Positions 16,910 to 26,281 are shown, numbered from the stretch's first letter. The stretch is 33,407 bases of DNA from Fodinibius sp041642155 (GCF_041642155.1 NZ_JBEPWZ010000009.1:1-33407); one strand, 5' to 3'. The notes: a model not told the origin generated them from the sequence alone. Numbers and translations are program-made.

Positions 16910-17479
16910 ATGAAGGTAAAAAAAATATTATTCGGTTTTGCTACTTTGGCATTATTGCTAAGTGCTGTACCCCAATCAACTTCCGCACAATGGAGCCTGG
17001 GCGCTTCGTACGAAATAAGAAATGAAGATCCCAAGAACGGCTTTGGTGTCCGTCTCGAGCGCGACATCCTGCAAAAGCTGCCTATTGTCGATCTGGGACT
17101 GCGAGGTCATTTCAGCTATTTCAATGACGAGAATGAGCTGACAACAAATAGCCAGAATATTTCTACTGAGATGACAAGCTATGACTTCGGATTAGCGGCC
17201 GTTGGCGGTATTTCTGCCGGTTTGGTAGCTCCTTATGTCGGATTGGGCCTGGGGTCTGAAACCGCAGATCTGGATTATCAGGAAGAAGGTCTGCCGGGAG
17301 AATCTGACAGCAATATTTACTGGAACGGGTTTGTGGGCGCCAAAATTAGTCCCGTACCGGCTCTTAAACCATTTGTGGAATATCGGGTTAAATCCAGTAA
17401 GGAGTTTGACGATCTAAGCTCAGAGGACTTTGACACCAGCACCGGTCGCTTTATCATCGGCCTGTCGCTTGCATTCTAA
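16910..17479 (+). CDS. Outer-membrane beta-barrel protein (porin/OmpA-barrel-like)
   Basis: A 189-residue secreted protein. Residues 1-26 form a Sec signal peptide (basic KVKK, hydrophobic core, cleavage after TSAQ or SA). The mature part alternates short hydrophobic and polar strands typical of an 8-stranded barrel: WSLGASYEIR, GVRLERDIL, GLRGHFSYF, FGLAAVGGISAGLVAPYVGLGLG, IYWNGFVGAKISP, LKPFVEYRVK. It ends in the Phe-terminated strand GRFIIGLSLAF, a signal for outer-membrane assembly by BAM. No enzymatic motif is present. Function is unknown; small barrels of this kind act in membrane stability or adhesion. Family membership is inferred from architecture. Confidence 0.75.
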   Translation: MKVKKILFGFATLALLLSAVPQSTSAQWSLGASYEIRNEDPKNGFGVRLERDILQKLPIVDLGLRGHFSYFNDENELTTNSQNISTEMTSYDFGLAAVGGISAGLVAPYVGLGLGSETADLDYQEEGLPGESDSNIYWNGFVGAKISPVPALKPFVEYRVKSSKEFDDLSSEDFDTSTGRFIIGLSLAF

Positions 17480-17499
17480 AGCCAGGAACTGATTTTCGA

Positions 17500-17528
17500 G
17501 GCGGGCACCGGTGGTGTCCGTCTTTTTT
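17500..17528 (+). terminator. Rho-independent terminator after the OMP gene
   Basis: GGCGGGCACC and GGTGTCCGTC form a 10-bp stem (two G-T pairs) with a 3-base loop, followed by seven T residues. It starts 21 bases after the stop codon. Confidence 0.85.
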
Positions 17529-17951
17529 TGTATCCAACGAGCACCATGTGCAGGGTTATCCCGTAGTTCTCACAAAGATGTATGGCATATTGTTGTACCC
17601 TTGTGATACAGATAAATGTATATCGATTTTAAGGCCAAAAAATGATAACAGCGTGTAACATACTGCAAGCTTTGCCCGTCAGCGGCGTTAAAGATAACAA
17701 TAGCGTGCCGGGTGCACCGGGGTACGTCTGCGCTGCTATTTTTCCTTCGCCTTGCTGAAGTACAAATTTCTTGGTGAGAAATTTGGGTTGTCCTGTATGT
17801 CTCACCAAAACAAATGGAAATGGGGACCTTGACTCCAACCGGACTTCCGGGTGAGAAACGCGGGTGATTCAGGGTTGAATGTCCTAGAAAAAGATATTGT
17901 TTTATAGTTTGCCGTTGCCCGGAATGGGCTTTTTTTCTTAATTGATCATTT
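17529..17951. other. 423-bp spacer before rel with short repeated motifs
   Basis: No credible gene was found. Two copies of a GGTGAGAAAnnnGGGT motif occur, at 17773-17789 and 17850-17866; a third lies at 16089-16105 after argJ. The first of these is also half of a perfect 8-bp hairpin, AAATTTCT/AGAAATTT (17764-17771 with 17777-17784). The rel promoter must lie here but was not identified. Confidence 0.45.
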
Positions 17952-20204
17952 ATGGCGGAGACAAAAACCACATATCATACCATTGATCTGGACGAATATA
18001 AGCTCAATTCGTCCCAGCAGGAGGATCTGAATCAGCTGCTGAAGTTATGCCGGGAGCACCTCGAAGACCCCGATGAACAGATGGTTGCACGGGCCTTCAA
18101 GCTATGTTTCCTGTCGCATGAGGGTATTGAACGGGCCTCAGGAGAGCCCTATTATTATCATCCGGTGGCGGTGGCCAAGATTGTGGCGTCAGAAATCAAT
18201 ATTGATGATGTTTCAGTCGTGGCCGCGCTCCTGCACGATACGGTTGAAGATACCGAGGTGACGCTCGAGCATATAAAAGAGAAGTTTAATGATACGGTGG
18301 CCCATCTCATCGACGGGGTCACCAAAATTTCGGGTGTGTTTAAGAGCCGGGATACCAAGCAGGCCGAAACGTTTATGAAGCTGCTGCTTTCCATGGCCGA
18401 AGATATTCGGGTGGTGCTGATCAAGTTTGCCGACCGGCTCCACAACATGCGTACCATTCAGCATCTACCGCGCGAAAAGCAGCTGCAGAAGGCTACCGAG
18501 ACGATGGAGCTCTACGCGCCACTGGCTCATCGCTTCGGACTCTTTAATATCAAAAGCGAGCTCGAGGATCTCTGTTTCAAGGTTATTGATCCCAACTCGT
18601 TCAAGTTCATCTCACGGAAACTGCGCGAAAAGCGAGAGTCGCGCGAGCGATTTATTGAAGAGTTCATGCAGCCGATTCGGGAGGAGCTGCAGAATCAGGG
18701 ATTCCGTTTTGAAATTAAAGGTCGTCCCAAGCATATTTACTCGATCTTCCGGAAGATGCAGCGCCAACAGAAACCGTTTGAAGAAATTTACGACCTTTTT
18801 GCGATTCGCATTATTCTGGAAGATCCTCATACCAAGGAAGATTGCTGGCGTGTTTATTCGATTATAACGGACTGGTATACGCCTATCCCCAAGCGGTTTC
18901 GCGATTTTATTTCCGTGCCCAAGGCCAATGGCTACCAGTCGCTGCATACGACCGTGATAACCAAGCAGGGAAGAAAGGTAGAAGTGCAGATCCGGACTCG
19001 GCAGATGGATGACATTGCTGAAAAGGGACTGGCTGCCCACTGGAAATATAAAGAAGGGAAAAAAGGATCGGAGACCCTGGACAAATTTGTACACTGGGTG
19101 CGGGATATACTGGATAATCCGCGACCCGAGGCCGCGACGGAATTTGTCAAGGATTTTCAGCTGAACCTGTACCAGGATGAAATTTACGTGTTTACCCCGC
19201 AGGGGGAGCTGCGTACCCTTCCCCAGGGAGCGACTCCCATTGACTTTGCCTTTGATATCCATAGTGAGATCGGCGAGCGCGCCATGGCGGCGAAGGTGAA
19301 TGGGAAGATGGCCCCGTTACGCCAGAAACTGGAGATCGGCGACCAGGTTGAAATCATTACCGGCAATAAAATAAATTTAAATCCCGACTGGATTGATGAT
19401 GTCGTCACTCATAAAGCGAAATCGCGGATCCGGCAGTTTATCAAACAAAAAGAGCGGCAGGTCGCCGATGAAGGACGTGAGATTTGGGAGAAACGGGCAA
19501 AGCGCGGGAAGATAGAAATCTCGGAGCAGGATCTGATGCAGGTTGCTCACAAACTGAGTTTCGATTCAACGAAAGAACTGTTCTATGAAATCGGCAAAGG
19601 AAATTATGATGTAAATAAACTGTTTAAATCGGTCAAGCAGTTTACCGGAACGGGCCGCATAAAAGAAGAGAAAAAAGAATCAGAGGAGCAGACCGTCGTC
19701 ACCGATGAGGAGATTCAGCAGACGTACATCGATACGGCGCGTTCACTGGGTGACGAAAAGGCGCTGGTTATTGACGGCAATATTTCGAATATCAGATACA
19801 GTTATGCCAATTGTTGCAACCCGATTCCCGGAGATGATGTCATTGGTTTTATCAGCCGTACAGGTGATGTAAAGATTCACCGGTCCAACTGCAAAAATAT
19901 TCACCACCTTATCCAGACCGACGGTGAGCGTATTATCGATGTGTCATGGGCTAAGAATATCGATTCCAAATTCCTCGGGGCGGTCAAAGTCATTGGTGAA
20001 GACCGCGTAGGACTGATTAACGATCTTACGGATATCCTGTCTAAATCAATGGAGACGAACATGAAGAGCATCAATGTGACCAGCGACAGCGGAATGTTTG
20101 AAGGGATCCTGACGGTGTATGTGGATGATATCAATCATCTCGACCGCGTGGTTGCCAAGCTGCATAAAGTCGAAGGCGTGAAAAGTGTTTTCCGGTACGA
20201 GTGA
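17952..20204 (+). CDS. rel: Bifunctional (p)ppGpp synthetase/hydrolase, Rel/SpoT
   Basis: Makes and degrades the alarmone (p)ppGpp in the stringent response. Domain order over 750 residues: HD hydrolase (about 45-200), with YYYHPVAVA (His70) and ALLHDTVEDT (His95, Asp96) intact, so hydrolysis is expected; RelA/SpoT synthetase (about 240-370), with FRKMQRQQKPFEEIYDLFAI and DFISVPKANGYQSLHTTV; a TGS domain (about 408-470); a helical and zinc-finger-like region with NCCNPIPGDDVIGF (about 620); and a C-terminal ACT domain (about 676-750). Both catalytic halves look functional, so this is the long bifunctional type, probably the genome's only long RSH enzyme. The symbol could equally be spoT. Confidence 0.97.
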   Translation: MAETKTTYHTIDLDEYKLNSSQQEDLNQLLKLCREHLEDPDEQMVARAFKLCFLSHEGIERASGEPYYYHPVAVAKIVASEINIDDVSVVAALLHDTVEDTEVTLEHIKEKFNDTVAHLIDGVTKISGVFKSRDTKQAETFMKLLLSMAEDIRVVLIKFADRLHNMRTIQHLPREKQLQKATETMELYAPLAHRFGLFNIKSELEDLCFKVIDPNSFKFISRKLREKRESRERFIEEFMQPIREELQNQGFRFEIKGRPKHIYSIFRKMQRQQKPFEEIYDLFAIRIILEDPHTKEDCWRVYSIITDWYTPIPKRFRDFISVPKANGYQSLHTTVITKQGRKVEVQIRTRQMDDIAEKGLAAHWKYKEGKKGSETLDKFVHWVRDILDNPRPEAATEFVKDFQLNLYQDEIYVFTPQGELRTLPQGATPIDFAFDIHSEIGERAMAAKVNGKMAPLRQKLEIGDQVEIITGNKINLNPDWIDDVVTHKAKSRIRQFIKQKERQVADEGREIWEKRAKRGKIEISEQDLMQVAHKLSFDSTKELFYEIGKGNYDVNKLFKSVKQFTGTGRIKEEKKESEEQTVVTDEEIQQTYIDTARSLGDEKALVIDGNISNIRYSYANCCNPIPGDDVIGFISRTGDVKIHRSNCKNIHHLIQTDGERIIDVSWAKNIDSKFLGAVKVIGEDRVGLINDLTDILSKSMETNMKSINVTSDSGMFEGILTVYVDDINHLDRVVAKLHKVEGVKSVFRYE

Positions 20205-20342
20205 GTTATCTGCTACTAATCACGGTCGAAACTTTCAAATCCGTCATAAATGTAATATCATCAATTCAATTGTGCGGTTGTTCCGTGTTATACTTTTACA
20301 GTATTATCACATAACAGAATTAATTTAATAGTTAAGTACTTT

Positions 20343-20675
20343 ATGATTACCTATACCAAAAGAGATATCGTACGCAGGGTTGCGGACCAGCTGGATGAAC
20401 CGATGGTTCAAACGGAGCCCTGGGTCGATGCGGTACTCGTTGCTCTTCGGGAGACCATGATGGATGCTGATCCGACCTGTCGGATCGAATTACGTGATTT
20501 TGGTGTTTTTGAAGTGAAGAAGACGAAAGCCAAGCCGCGGGCGCGTAATCCGCGGACGAATGAAGAGATTTACGTGCCGGCGCACCGAAAAACACACTTT
20601 AAACCGAGTAAACTTTTAAAACAATTTCTAAAAGAACCTCTTGAAGAAGAGGACTTGGAAGAAATGGAAGGCTGA
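20343..20675 (+). CDS. HU/IHF-family DNA-binding protein with acidic tail
   Basis: A 110-residue nucleoid protein. It opens MITYTKRDIVRRVADQL, like the N-terminal helices of HU/IHF, and has the family signature around ELRDFGVFEVKKTKAKPRAR (residues about 46-65), followed by RNPRTNEEIYVPAHRKTHFKPSK, the DNA-embracing arm and return strand. After the usual HU end it adds an acidic tail, EPLEEEDLEEMEG. It is followed 2 bases later by ruvX, so the two are co-transcribed. The acidic tail is not typical of E. coli HU and may tune DNA binding or charge in a salty cytoplasm. HU versus IHF cannot be told from sequence. Confidence 0.9.
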   Translation: MITYTKRDIVRRVADQLDEPMVQTEPWVDAVLVALRETMMDADPTCRIELRDFGVFEVKKTKAKPRARNPRTNEEIYVPAHRKTHFKPSKLLKQFLKEPLEEEDLEEMEG

Positions 20676-20677
20676 CA

Positions 20678-21133
20678 GTGGCACAGTATGGCAGACTTAT
20701 AGGAATCGATGTGGGGACCAAGTGGTTTGGAATAGCCCGTTCTGATTTGCTTCGCACGGTCGCCAATCCGGTGGGTACCTATGGATCGGATGAAGTCTTT
20801 AAAAAGCTCGAGGAGCTGGTTGAGAACGAACAGGTAACAAAAATGGTGGTTGGATGGCCGCTTACGCCCGCTGGAGAGGAAGGAAGGGCTATTAAAATGG
20901 TCCGGAAATTTCTCGTGCGATTCAGAGAACATTTTCCCGATATGGAAGTTGTTAAGGTGGATGAACGCTATACATCCAAAGAAGCCGTACGTGCCATGGT
21001 GGAGGCCGGTGTGCCGAAGATGAAGCGCCGGGAATCCGACCGCATCAACCAGGCTGCTGCGGCTATCATTCTACAGAAATACATAGAACTGGAAAAATCA
21101 GAAAATGTCCGTATTACCGATCGTTACGTATGA
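20678..21133 (+). CDS. ruvX: RuvX/YqgF-family putative Holliday junction resolvase
   Basis: A 151-residue RNase H-fold nuclease of the YqgF family, implicated in 16S rRNA 5' maturation and Holliday-junction resolution. The N-terminal GIDVGTKWFGIARSD carries the first catalytic Asp (residue 11). The central VGWPLTPAGEEGRA is the family's nucleotide-like loop with its P-G-E text, and VVKVDERYTSKEA supplies the later acidic residues. Translation starts at a GTG 2 bases after the HU-like gene. Its end overlaps def by 29 bases, an unusually long overlap implying coupled translation. Confidence 0.93.
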   Translation: MAQYGRLIGIDVGTKWFGIARSDLLRTVANPVGTYGSDEVFKKLEELVENEQVTKMVVGWPLTPAGEEGRAIKMVRKFLVRFREHFPDMEVVKVDERYTSKEAVRAMVEAGVPKMKRRESDRINQAAAAIILQKYIELEKSENVRITDRYV

Positions 21134-21674
21134 TGATGAAATTCTTCACAAAGAAGCGGATCCGATAAAAAAGGATTCTGAAGAGCTTCAACAGCTAATC
21201 GACGATATGTTCGATAGCATGTATAACTCCGAAGGAGTGGGCCTGGCCGGGCCGCAGGTCGGGGAGTTGAAGCGGCTGTTTGTAGTGGATGCCGATCCCA
21301 TGGCCGAAGAGGCGGAAGAGCCGAAACATGGACCGCTTGTCATGATTAACCCCGAAATTATTGCAAAAAAAGGGCCGGAAGTAGAGATGAATGAAGGATG
21401 TCTGAGCATCCCCGGGATTAACGCGCCGGTAAGCCGCCCTGAAATGATCGTCGTGAAGTATCTGGATCGCCGGTTTGAACCTCAGCAACTGGAGGTTGGC
21501 GGTTGGCTGGCACGCATCGTGCAGCACGAGACCGATCACCTGAAGGGAATTCTTTTTTTGGATCGTCTCTCGCTCTTCAAGCGCAAGCTTTTGAGTTCAA
21601 AGCTAAAGGATATTGATACGGGAGCAGTTGAAATCGACTATCCCACCGTACCCAAAAAGGCCAAAGCAGGTTAA
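21105..21674 (+). CDS. def: Peptide deformylase
   Basis: Removes the formyl group from the N-terminal methionine of nascent proteins. All three motifs of the metalloenzyme are present: GVGLAGPQVG (residues 45-53), EGCLSIP (metal ligand Cys99) and QHETDHLKG (His141, catalytic Glu142, His145). The 189-residue length is normal. The ATG at 21105 lies within ruvX. fmt follows 16 bases after the stop, so enzymes adding and removing the formyl group are encoded side by side, the standard bacterial arrangement. Confidence 0.98.
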   Translation: MSVLPIVTYDDEILHKEADPIKKDSEELQQLIDDMFDSMYNSEGVGLAGPQVGELKRLFVVDADPMAEEAEEPKHGPLVMINPEIIAKKGPEVEMNEGCLSIPGINAPVSRPEMIVVKYLDRRFEPQQLEVGGWLARIVQHETDHLKGILFLDRLSLFKRKLLSSKLKDIDTGAVEIDYPTVPKKAKAG

Positions 21675-21690
21675 GAATTATCCATTATAT

Positions 21691-22605
21691 ATGCGTATTG
21701 TTTTTATGGGTTCGCCCGATTTTGCTATTCCGAGTCTTGAAAAGCTGTATCAGTCCCGCCACGAAATTGCCTCCGTTGTCAGCAATGTTGACAAGCGCCG
21801 CGGGCGCCGTGCAAAGCCGTCCCCCACACCGGTAAAAGCCAGGGCGCTGGAATTGGACCTGCCCGTGATGGAAGTCGAGGATCTCGAAGACCCGGATTTT
21901 TACCGGGATTTAAAGGATTTGCAGGCAGATCTCTTTGTCGTGGTGGCCTTTCGTATTCTTCCCCCTGAATTGCTGGAGATTCCCCGCCGGGGAGCTATCA
22001 ACCTTCATGCTTCCCTGCTGCCGAAATACCGGGGGGCAGCCCCCATCCACTGGGCCGTAATGCAGGGCGAGCAGCAAACCGGCTGTACGGTATTTTTTCT
22101 GGATGAGCGGGTAGATACGGGACAGATTATTGCCCAGCGGCCTACCGATATTGGTATAAACGAGACGACTGGAGATGTATACAACCGGCTGAAAGAGATG
22201 GGAAGCGTATTGCTCACGAAAGTCGTTGATGATATTGAACAGGGAAATTATAAGACGTACCGCCAGAATCATGATGAGGCGACTCCTGCCCCAAAATTGT
22301 TTACCGAGGATTGTAAAATTGATTTTGATCGTCCGGCCCGGCAAGTCCATGACAATATCCGGGGACTCAGTCCCTTTCCGACGGCCTGGGCGAGGCTGGA
22401 TGGACTTAAGTTTAATATGTATCGCTCGGCCCTGGGGCCGGATCAAAACCTGGCACCCGGGGTATTAGTCATGGATGAAGATGATTTGCTGGCCGGCTGC
22501 AAAGCGGGTACCGTGATACTGAAACAGGTGCAGCTGGAAGGCAAACGGCAGATGAGCGGCAAGGATTTCATGAATGGTTACAGCGGCTCGGGACGGCTGA
22601 AATAG
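21691..22605 (+). CDS. fmt: Methionyl-tRNA formyltransferase
   Basis: Transfers a formyl group from 10-formyltetrahydrofolate to Met-tRNA(fMet). I chose the ATG at 21691, where the protein begins MRIVFMGSPDFAIPSL as in the family; the open frame extends upstream into def. The catalytic region is INLHASLLPKYRGAAPIHW (Asn104, His106), and the essential Asp lies in DERVDTGQII. RGLSPFPTAWA begins the C-terminal tRNA-binding domain. At 304 residues it is normal length. It is the last member of the HU-ruvX-def-fmt run. Confidence 0.97.
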   Translation: MRIVFMGSPDFAIPSLEKLYQSRHEIASVVSNVDKRRGRRAKPSPTPVKARALELDLPVMEVEDLEDPDFYRDLKDLQADLFVVVAFRILPPELLEIPRRGAINLHASLLPKYRGAAPIHWAVMQGEQQTGCTVFFLDERVDTGQIIAQRPTDIGINETTGDVYNRLKEMGSVLLTKVVDDIEQGNYKTYRQNHDEATPAPKLFTEDCKIDFDRPARQVHDNIRGLSPFPTAWARLDGLKFNMYRSALGPDQNLAPGVLVMDEDDLLAGCKAGTVILKQVQLEGKRQMSGKDFMNGYSGSGRLK

Positions 22606-22688
22606 AAAATAATTATGAGTTGATAATTAATGAGATATTGATGATATACCTTTCAAAATTTATATAACCTTCAAACAAAAGAAATACT

Positions 22689-23360
22689 ATGGAGATGGCG
22701 CCGCTACTGCAAGCTGCCAAAGACGGAAAGCTTGAAGAGATTAAACAATTACTGAAAGAGGGAACTGATATAGAGATGACTGCCCGGAATGGATCGAATG
22801 CTCTCATTCTGGCGGCCCAGCACGATCACAGGAAAGTGGTCGCATATTTGCTTGAGCAAGGGGCCGATCCGAATAAAACTACTTCCATGGGCGGCAGTGC
22901 TCTTAACAGGGCGGCTGAAAATGGTAATATCACCATGATGAAGCTGCTGCTGGAAAACGACGCCCAAATCGGAGATCTGGCCCTGATTGCCGCTGCGCGG
23001 GAGGGGAACCTGCAGGCGGTGCAATTGCTGTGTGAAGAGGGGGTGGATGTAAATGCCACTCAGCGATGGGGGCATACGGCCCTGATGCTTGCCGCACGGG
23101 ACGGGCACACGGAAATTGTCGACTACCTTCTTGCCAGGGGAGCAAAAGTCAAAAAGCGCGATAAAAATGGGGCGACCGCGCTCTCTATGGCCCTGGATAA
23201 TGATCATGTGGAAGTTGCGAGCCTGCTGCGACAGGCGGGAGCAACAGAGGAAAAAAGAGAAAAGCGGCAAGAGATCGACGACGAGGATGATTTTGTGGAC
23301 GATTTGGATCTCGATGAGGAGATACCGGAAAATCTGGATCTGGACGAGGAAGAGGATTAA
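22689..23360 (+). CDS. Ankyrin-repeat protein with acidic C-terminal tail
   Basis: About five to six ankyrin repeats over residues 1-185, with consensus text such as NALILAAQHDHRKVVAYLLE, SALNRAAENGNITMMKLLLE, TALMLAARDGHTEIVDYLLA and TALSMALDNDHVEVASLLRQ. There is no signal peptide, so it is probably cytoplasmic. After a basic stretch (EEKREKRQ) the last 30 residues are very acidic, rich in Asp and Glu. Ankyrin stacks bind partner proteins; no enzyme domain is attached and the partner is unknown. It stands alone between fmt and gapA, with its own spacers of about 80 and 136 bases. Confidence 0.85.
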   Translation: MEMAPLLQAAKDGKLEEIKQLLKEGTDIEMTARNGSNALILAAQHDHRKVVAYLLEQGADPNKTTSMGGSALNRAAENGNITMMKLLLENDAQIGDLALIAAAREGNLQAVQLLCEEGVDVNATQRWGHTALMLAARDGHTEIVDYLLARGAKVKKRDKNGATALSMALDNDHVEVASLLRQAGATEEKREKRQEIDDEDDFVDDLDLDEEIPENLDLDEEED

Positions 23361-23496
23361 AAGTTTATTCAATCATTTACAATAAAGGGATTTACTGTTA
23401 TTTTTAGGCGGCTTGATTATCGCCTGGGATGTTTTAATGCTCAATGCTTTAAACAAGTTTTCACACTCAATAGGAGTTAACAAAAAGGAAAAATTT

Positions 23497-24501
23497 ATGG
23501 CTAAAATTAACGTAGGAATTAACGGATTCGGACGAATTGGTCGGCTGGTAGCTCGATCGATATTGTCTTACCACAAGGATGAAATTAATATTGTAGGGAT
23601 CAACGACTTGACGGATGCCGAAACACTGGCATATTTATTTAAGCGTGATTCTGTTCACGGCACCTATGAAGGAGATGTCGACGTAAGTGAAAAAGCGATT
23701 ACCATCGACGGTATGGAAATCGACATAACATCGGAACGAGACCCGGTGAACCTGAACTGGGATGACCGCGGCGCAGACGTAGTTATTGAGTCTACCGGCT
23801 TTTTCCGAACCTATGATGCCGCTTCGAAGCATCTTGAAGCCGGGGCAGAAAAAGTTATCATTTCAGCACCTGCGAAAGGAGATAAAGAAGTTAAAACGAT
23901 TGTTTTAGGCGTCAATGACGATATTATTGATGATGAAACGCAAATCTATTCCAATGCCAGCTGTACGACCAATTGCCTGGCGCCGATGGTAAAAGTGCTG
24001 AACGATGCTTTCGGGCTGGAAAAAGGGTTTATGACCACAACCCACGCCTATACCGGGAGCCAGAATATACTGGACGGTCCCCACGGTGACCTGCGAAGAG
24101 GCCGTACGGCTGGCCACAACCTGGTGCCGACGACGACCGGGGCCGCTCAAACAGTAGAGCTTGTCTTGCCGGAGCTTGAGGGTAGACTGGACGGAAGTGC
24201 CATCCGGGTGCCGGTGCCCGACGGGTCGCTGACGGATCTTACCGCTATTGTTGAAAAGGACGTGACGGTAGAACAGGTGCATAATGCCTTTAAAGAGGCT
24301 GCGGACGGATCGATGAAGGGGGTACTGGCCTACTCCGAAGAAGAATTGGTATCAACGGATATACTGGGTGATCCTCACTCCTGTATCTATGATTCCGGCT
24401 TTACCAAAACCAATGGAAACCTGGTGAAGATATTGGCCTGGTACGATAACGAAGCCGGTTACTCTGCCCGTACCGCTGATCTGATTTCAAAGATTGTGTA
24501 G
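23497..24501 (+). CDS. gapA: Glyceraldehyde-3-phosphate dehydrogenase
   Basis: Glycolytic enzyme oxidising glyceraldehyde 3-phosphate to 1,3-bisphosphoglycerate with NAD. I chose the ATG at 23497, preceded by AAAAAGGAA at 23482-23490; the protein then begins MAKINVGINGFGRIGRL. The open frame extends 28 codons upstream without family text. Catalytic Cys156 lies in SNASCTTNCLAP, and THAYTGSQNILDGPH with GRTAGHNLVPTTTGAA are classic. The Asp in GINDLTDAET favours NAD over NADP. The 334-residue length is standard. Glycerol catabolism upstream feeds dihydroxyacetone phosphate into this step, though the genes are far apart. Confidence 0.98.
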   Translation: MAKINVGINGFGRIGRLVARSILSYHKDEINIVGINDLTDAETLAYLFKRDSVHGTYEGDVDVSEKAITIDGMEIDITSERDPVNLNWDDRGADVVIESTGFFRTYDAASKHLEAGAEKVIISAPAKGDKEVKTIVLGVNDDIIDDETQIYSNASCTTNCLAPMVKVLNDAFGLEKGFMTTTHAYTGSQNILDGPHGDLRRGRTAGHNLVPTTTGAAQTVELVLPELEGRLDGSAIRVPVPDGSLTDLTAIVEKDVTVEQVHNAFKEAADGSMKGVLAYSEEELVSTDILGDPHSCIYDSGFTKTNGNLVKILAWYDNEAGYSARTADLISKIV

Positions 24502-24589
24502 TATACAGAGACCAGGGTTTTAGCCTGTCCGCGTATTTTTTTTGCCGGGCGGGTGCAGGCCGTTTGTTGATCCATTCGAGTATTAGATG

Positions 24590-24621
24590 AAGCACAATAC
24601 AAAGTTTGTATTGTGCTTTTC
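24590..24621 (+). terminator. Terminator after gapA
   Basis: AGCACAATACAAA (24591-24603) and TTTGTATTGTGCT (24605-24617) are a perfect inverted repeat; about 10 bp can pair with a 7-base loop, followed by TTTT. It separates gapA from the converging antiporter gene. Confidence 0.85.
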
Positions 24622-24634
24622 TATTTTTTACCGG

Positions 24635-25852
24635 CTATTCAGTACTGAAGAGAGGTCTGAGGAGGTAAAGACAGCCCCCGTGAATGATTACCGACATCAG
24701 AACGAGAAACCCCGCTGTGGCCCAGAGATGGTCAGCCTGGGCAAATGTCGTCTCATGCAATGCAAAGGCGAGATAAAAAAAAGATCCCACTCCTTTCATC
24801 CCCATAAATGAGGTGACTATTTTTTCTTTGCGGTTCATGCCCGCATCAAACAAGGCCAGCCTGCCGAACAGGGGACGAATGACAAAAATAAACAGTATCA
24901 CCAGGAGCGCGCCCTCCCAGCTTAAATGGGAAAACATATGCGTGACCGCGTAGCCGCCCAGGAGGACCAATACAATGGCTAATAAAATTTTTTCAGTTTG
25001 GTCTATAAAGTCGTGCATCTCCTGATGAAAGTCGTGTTCCCTTTCGTAATGCCGGAGGGTTAGTCCCGCTACAAAAACAGCGATGAATCCGTATCCATGG
25101 ATACTTTCTGTCACACTATATACCAAAAGCGTACAGGCAATGGCAACAAATTCCCTCCGTATGTGAGGGAAGTCGTATTTTTCGGGAAGGGTAAATAAAG
25201 AATAGGCCAGCATTCTACCCAGGATAAAGCCCGTAACAGCTCCTACTAGAATCCGATATCCTATGTCCCGAAGTATCCAGTCCGTTATCCAGCTTACTTC
25301 ATATAAACCCACTGAAGCCGCAAGAACTGCAAACCAGGTAAAGGGAAAGGCCATTCCGTCGTTCAAGCCCGCTTCCGCGGTAAGAGAGAAGTTAACCGGA
25401 TGCTCTTCGGTTTCGTGAAAACCTACTTGTACTTCGTCGGCGATCACCGGATCAGTTGGAGCGAAAACAGCGCCCAACAATAATGCCGAGGCCGGTGCCA
25501 GGCCCGCTATCAGCCAACCGGTCAGAGCAACCGCAACGATACAACCCACCATGGTGATTGATACCATGAGAAGAGGGACCCGGAAGTTTGTCATACTAAA
25601 ACTCCGGTTGATTTTAAGGCCGGTTCCCATAAGGCTTATAATGACGGATAATTCGGCAAGGTGAAGGATAATATTATTTTTGGCAATGGGATCAGGGTCA
25701 GGTAAGTCCAGTGGCAGGCTGTATACCAAAGCTCCCAGGGCCACCATGATCATTGGAAAGCTGATAATCTTGTCTTCAAGTTCTACGGAAAGCCAGGACA
25801 TGAGTATGCCAATGATTCCCAACAGCAAAAAAATCAAAATATAACCTTCCAT
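24635..25852 (-). CDS. Cation:proton antiporter (CPA/NhaP-like)
   Basis: A 405-residue inner-membrane protein with about 11-12 hydrophobic helices starting at residue 3. The CPA-superfamily core is visible as LLGAVFAPTDPVIADEVQ (the TDP motif region) and LTAEAGLNDGMAFPFTW, which holds the Glu and Asn-Asp residues of the ion-binding helix. It probably exchanges Na+ or K+ for H+, helping pH and salt homeostasis. The C-terminus ends soon after the last helix, so there is no cytoplasmic regulatory (RCK/TrkA-C) domain. It is monocistronic and converges on gapA. NhaP-type is likely, but ion specificity is not readable. Confidence 0.88.
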   Translation of the reverse strand: MEGYILIFLLLGIIGILMSWLSVELEDKIISFPMIMVALGALVYSLPLDLPDPDPIAKNNIILHLAELSVIISLMGTGLKINRSFSMTNFRVPLLMVSITMVGCIVAVALTGWLIAGLAPASALLLGAVFAPTDPVIADEVQVGFHETEEHPVNFSLTAEAGLNDGMAFPFTWFAVLAASVGLYEVSWITDWILRDIGYRILVGAVTGFILGRMLAYSLFTLPEKYDFPHIRREFVAIACTLLVYSVTESIHGYGFIAVFVAGLTLRHYEREHDFHQEMHDFIDQTEKILLAIVLVLLGGYAVTHMFSHLSWEGALLVILFIFVIRPLFGRLALFDAGMNRKEKIVTSFMGMKGVGSFFYLAFALHETTFAQADHLWATAGFLVLMSVIIHGGCLYLLRPLFSTE

Positions 25853-26281
25853 AAAGCTCCCTGAAATTTAAGGTAATGGTTCAATGAATGTATTCGTTTT
25901 CCTGTTGGTTTTGGTTACTTTCCGGCAGTCGCCTGCTTGGGACCTGGGCATAATTGAGATATCGGATTCATTTTAGCTCTGGTTTCTGACATATAGATAG
26001 CATTCAATTTCCTGAACGTTGATTATCGCAGCGCCTGTCCCCCGCCCCCGCCCTATTCTGATTCCGAACATGGATTCTGATTAAACACTACCGGCAGTGG
26101 GTATGTTCCTTCATACCGGCGATCCGCAGGTTTTTTTAATGAAACAAAGCACGAGGGGATAGCTTGAGCTTTACAGCGGGTTGATCATTTCTTCTATCAT
26201 TTTTGGAAGAGAGAAAAGCCAGGAACTACTCTTGTAATTAGGCAGGAAAGTTTCGATTTTAGGGCTCCGGACAGAGATCTA
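25853..26281. other. 429-bp spacer between antiporter and tRNA-Pro
   Basis: This should hold the antiporter promoter (- strand) and the tRNA promoter (+ strand). Neither was identified with confidence. It has a C-rich tract at 26039-26054 and no credible ORF. Confidence 0.4.
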
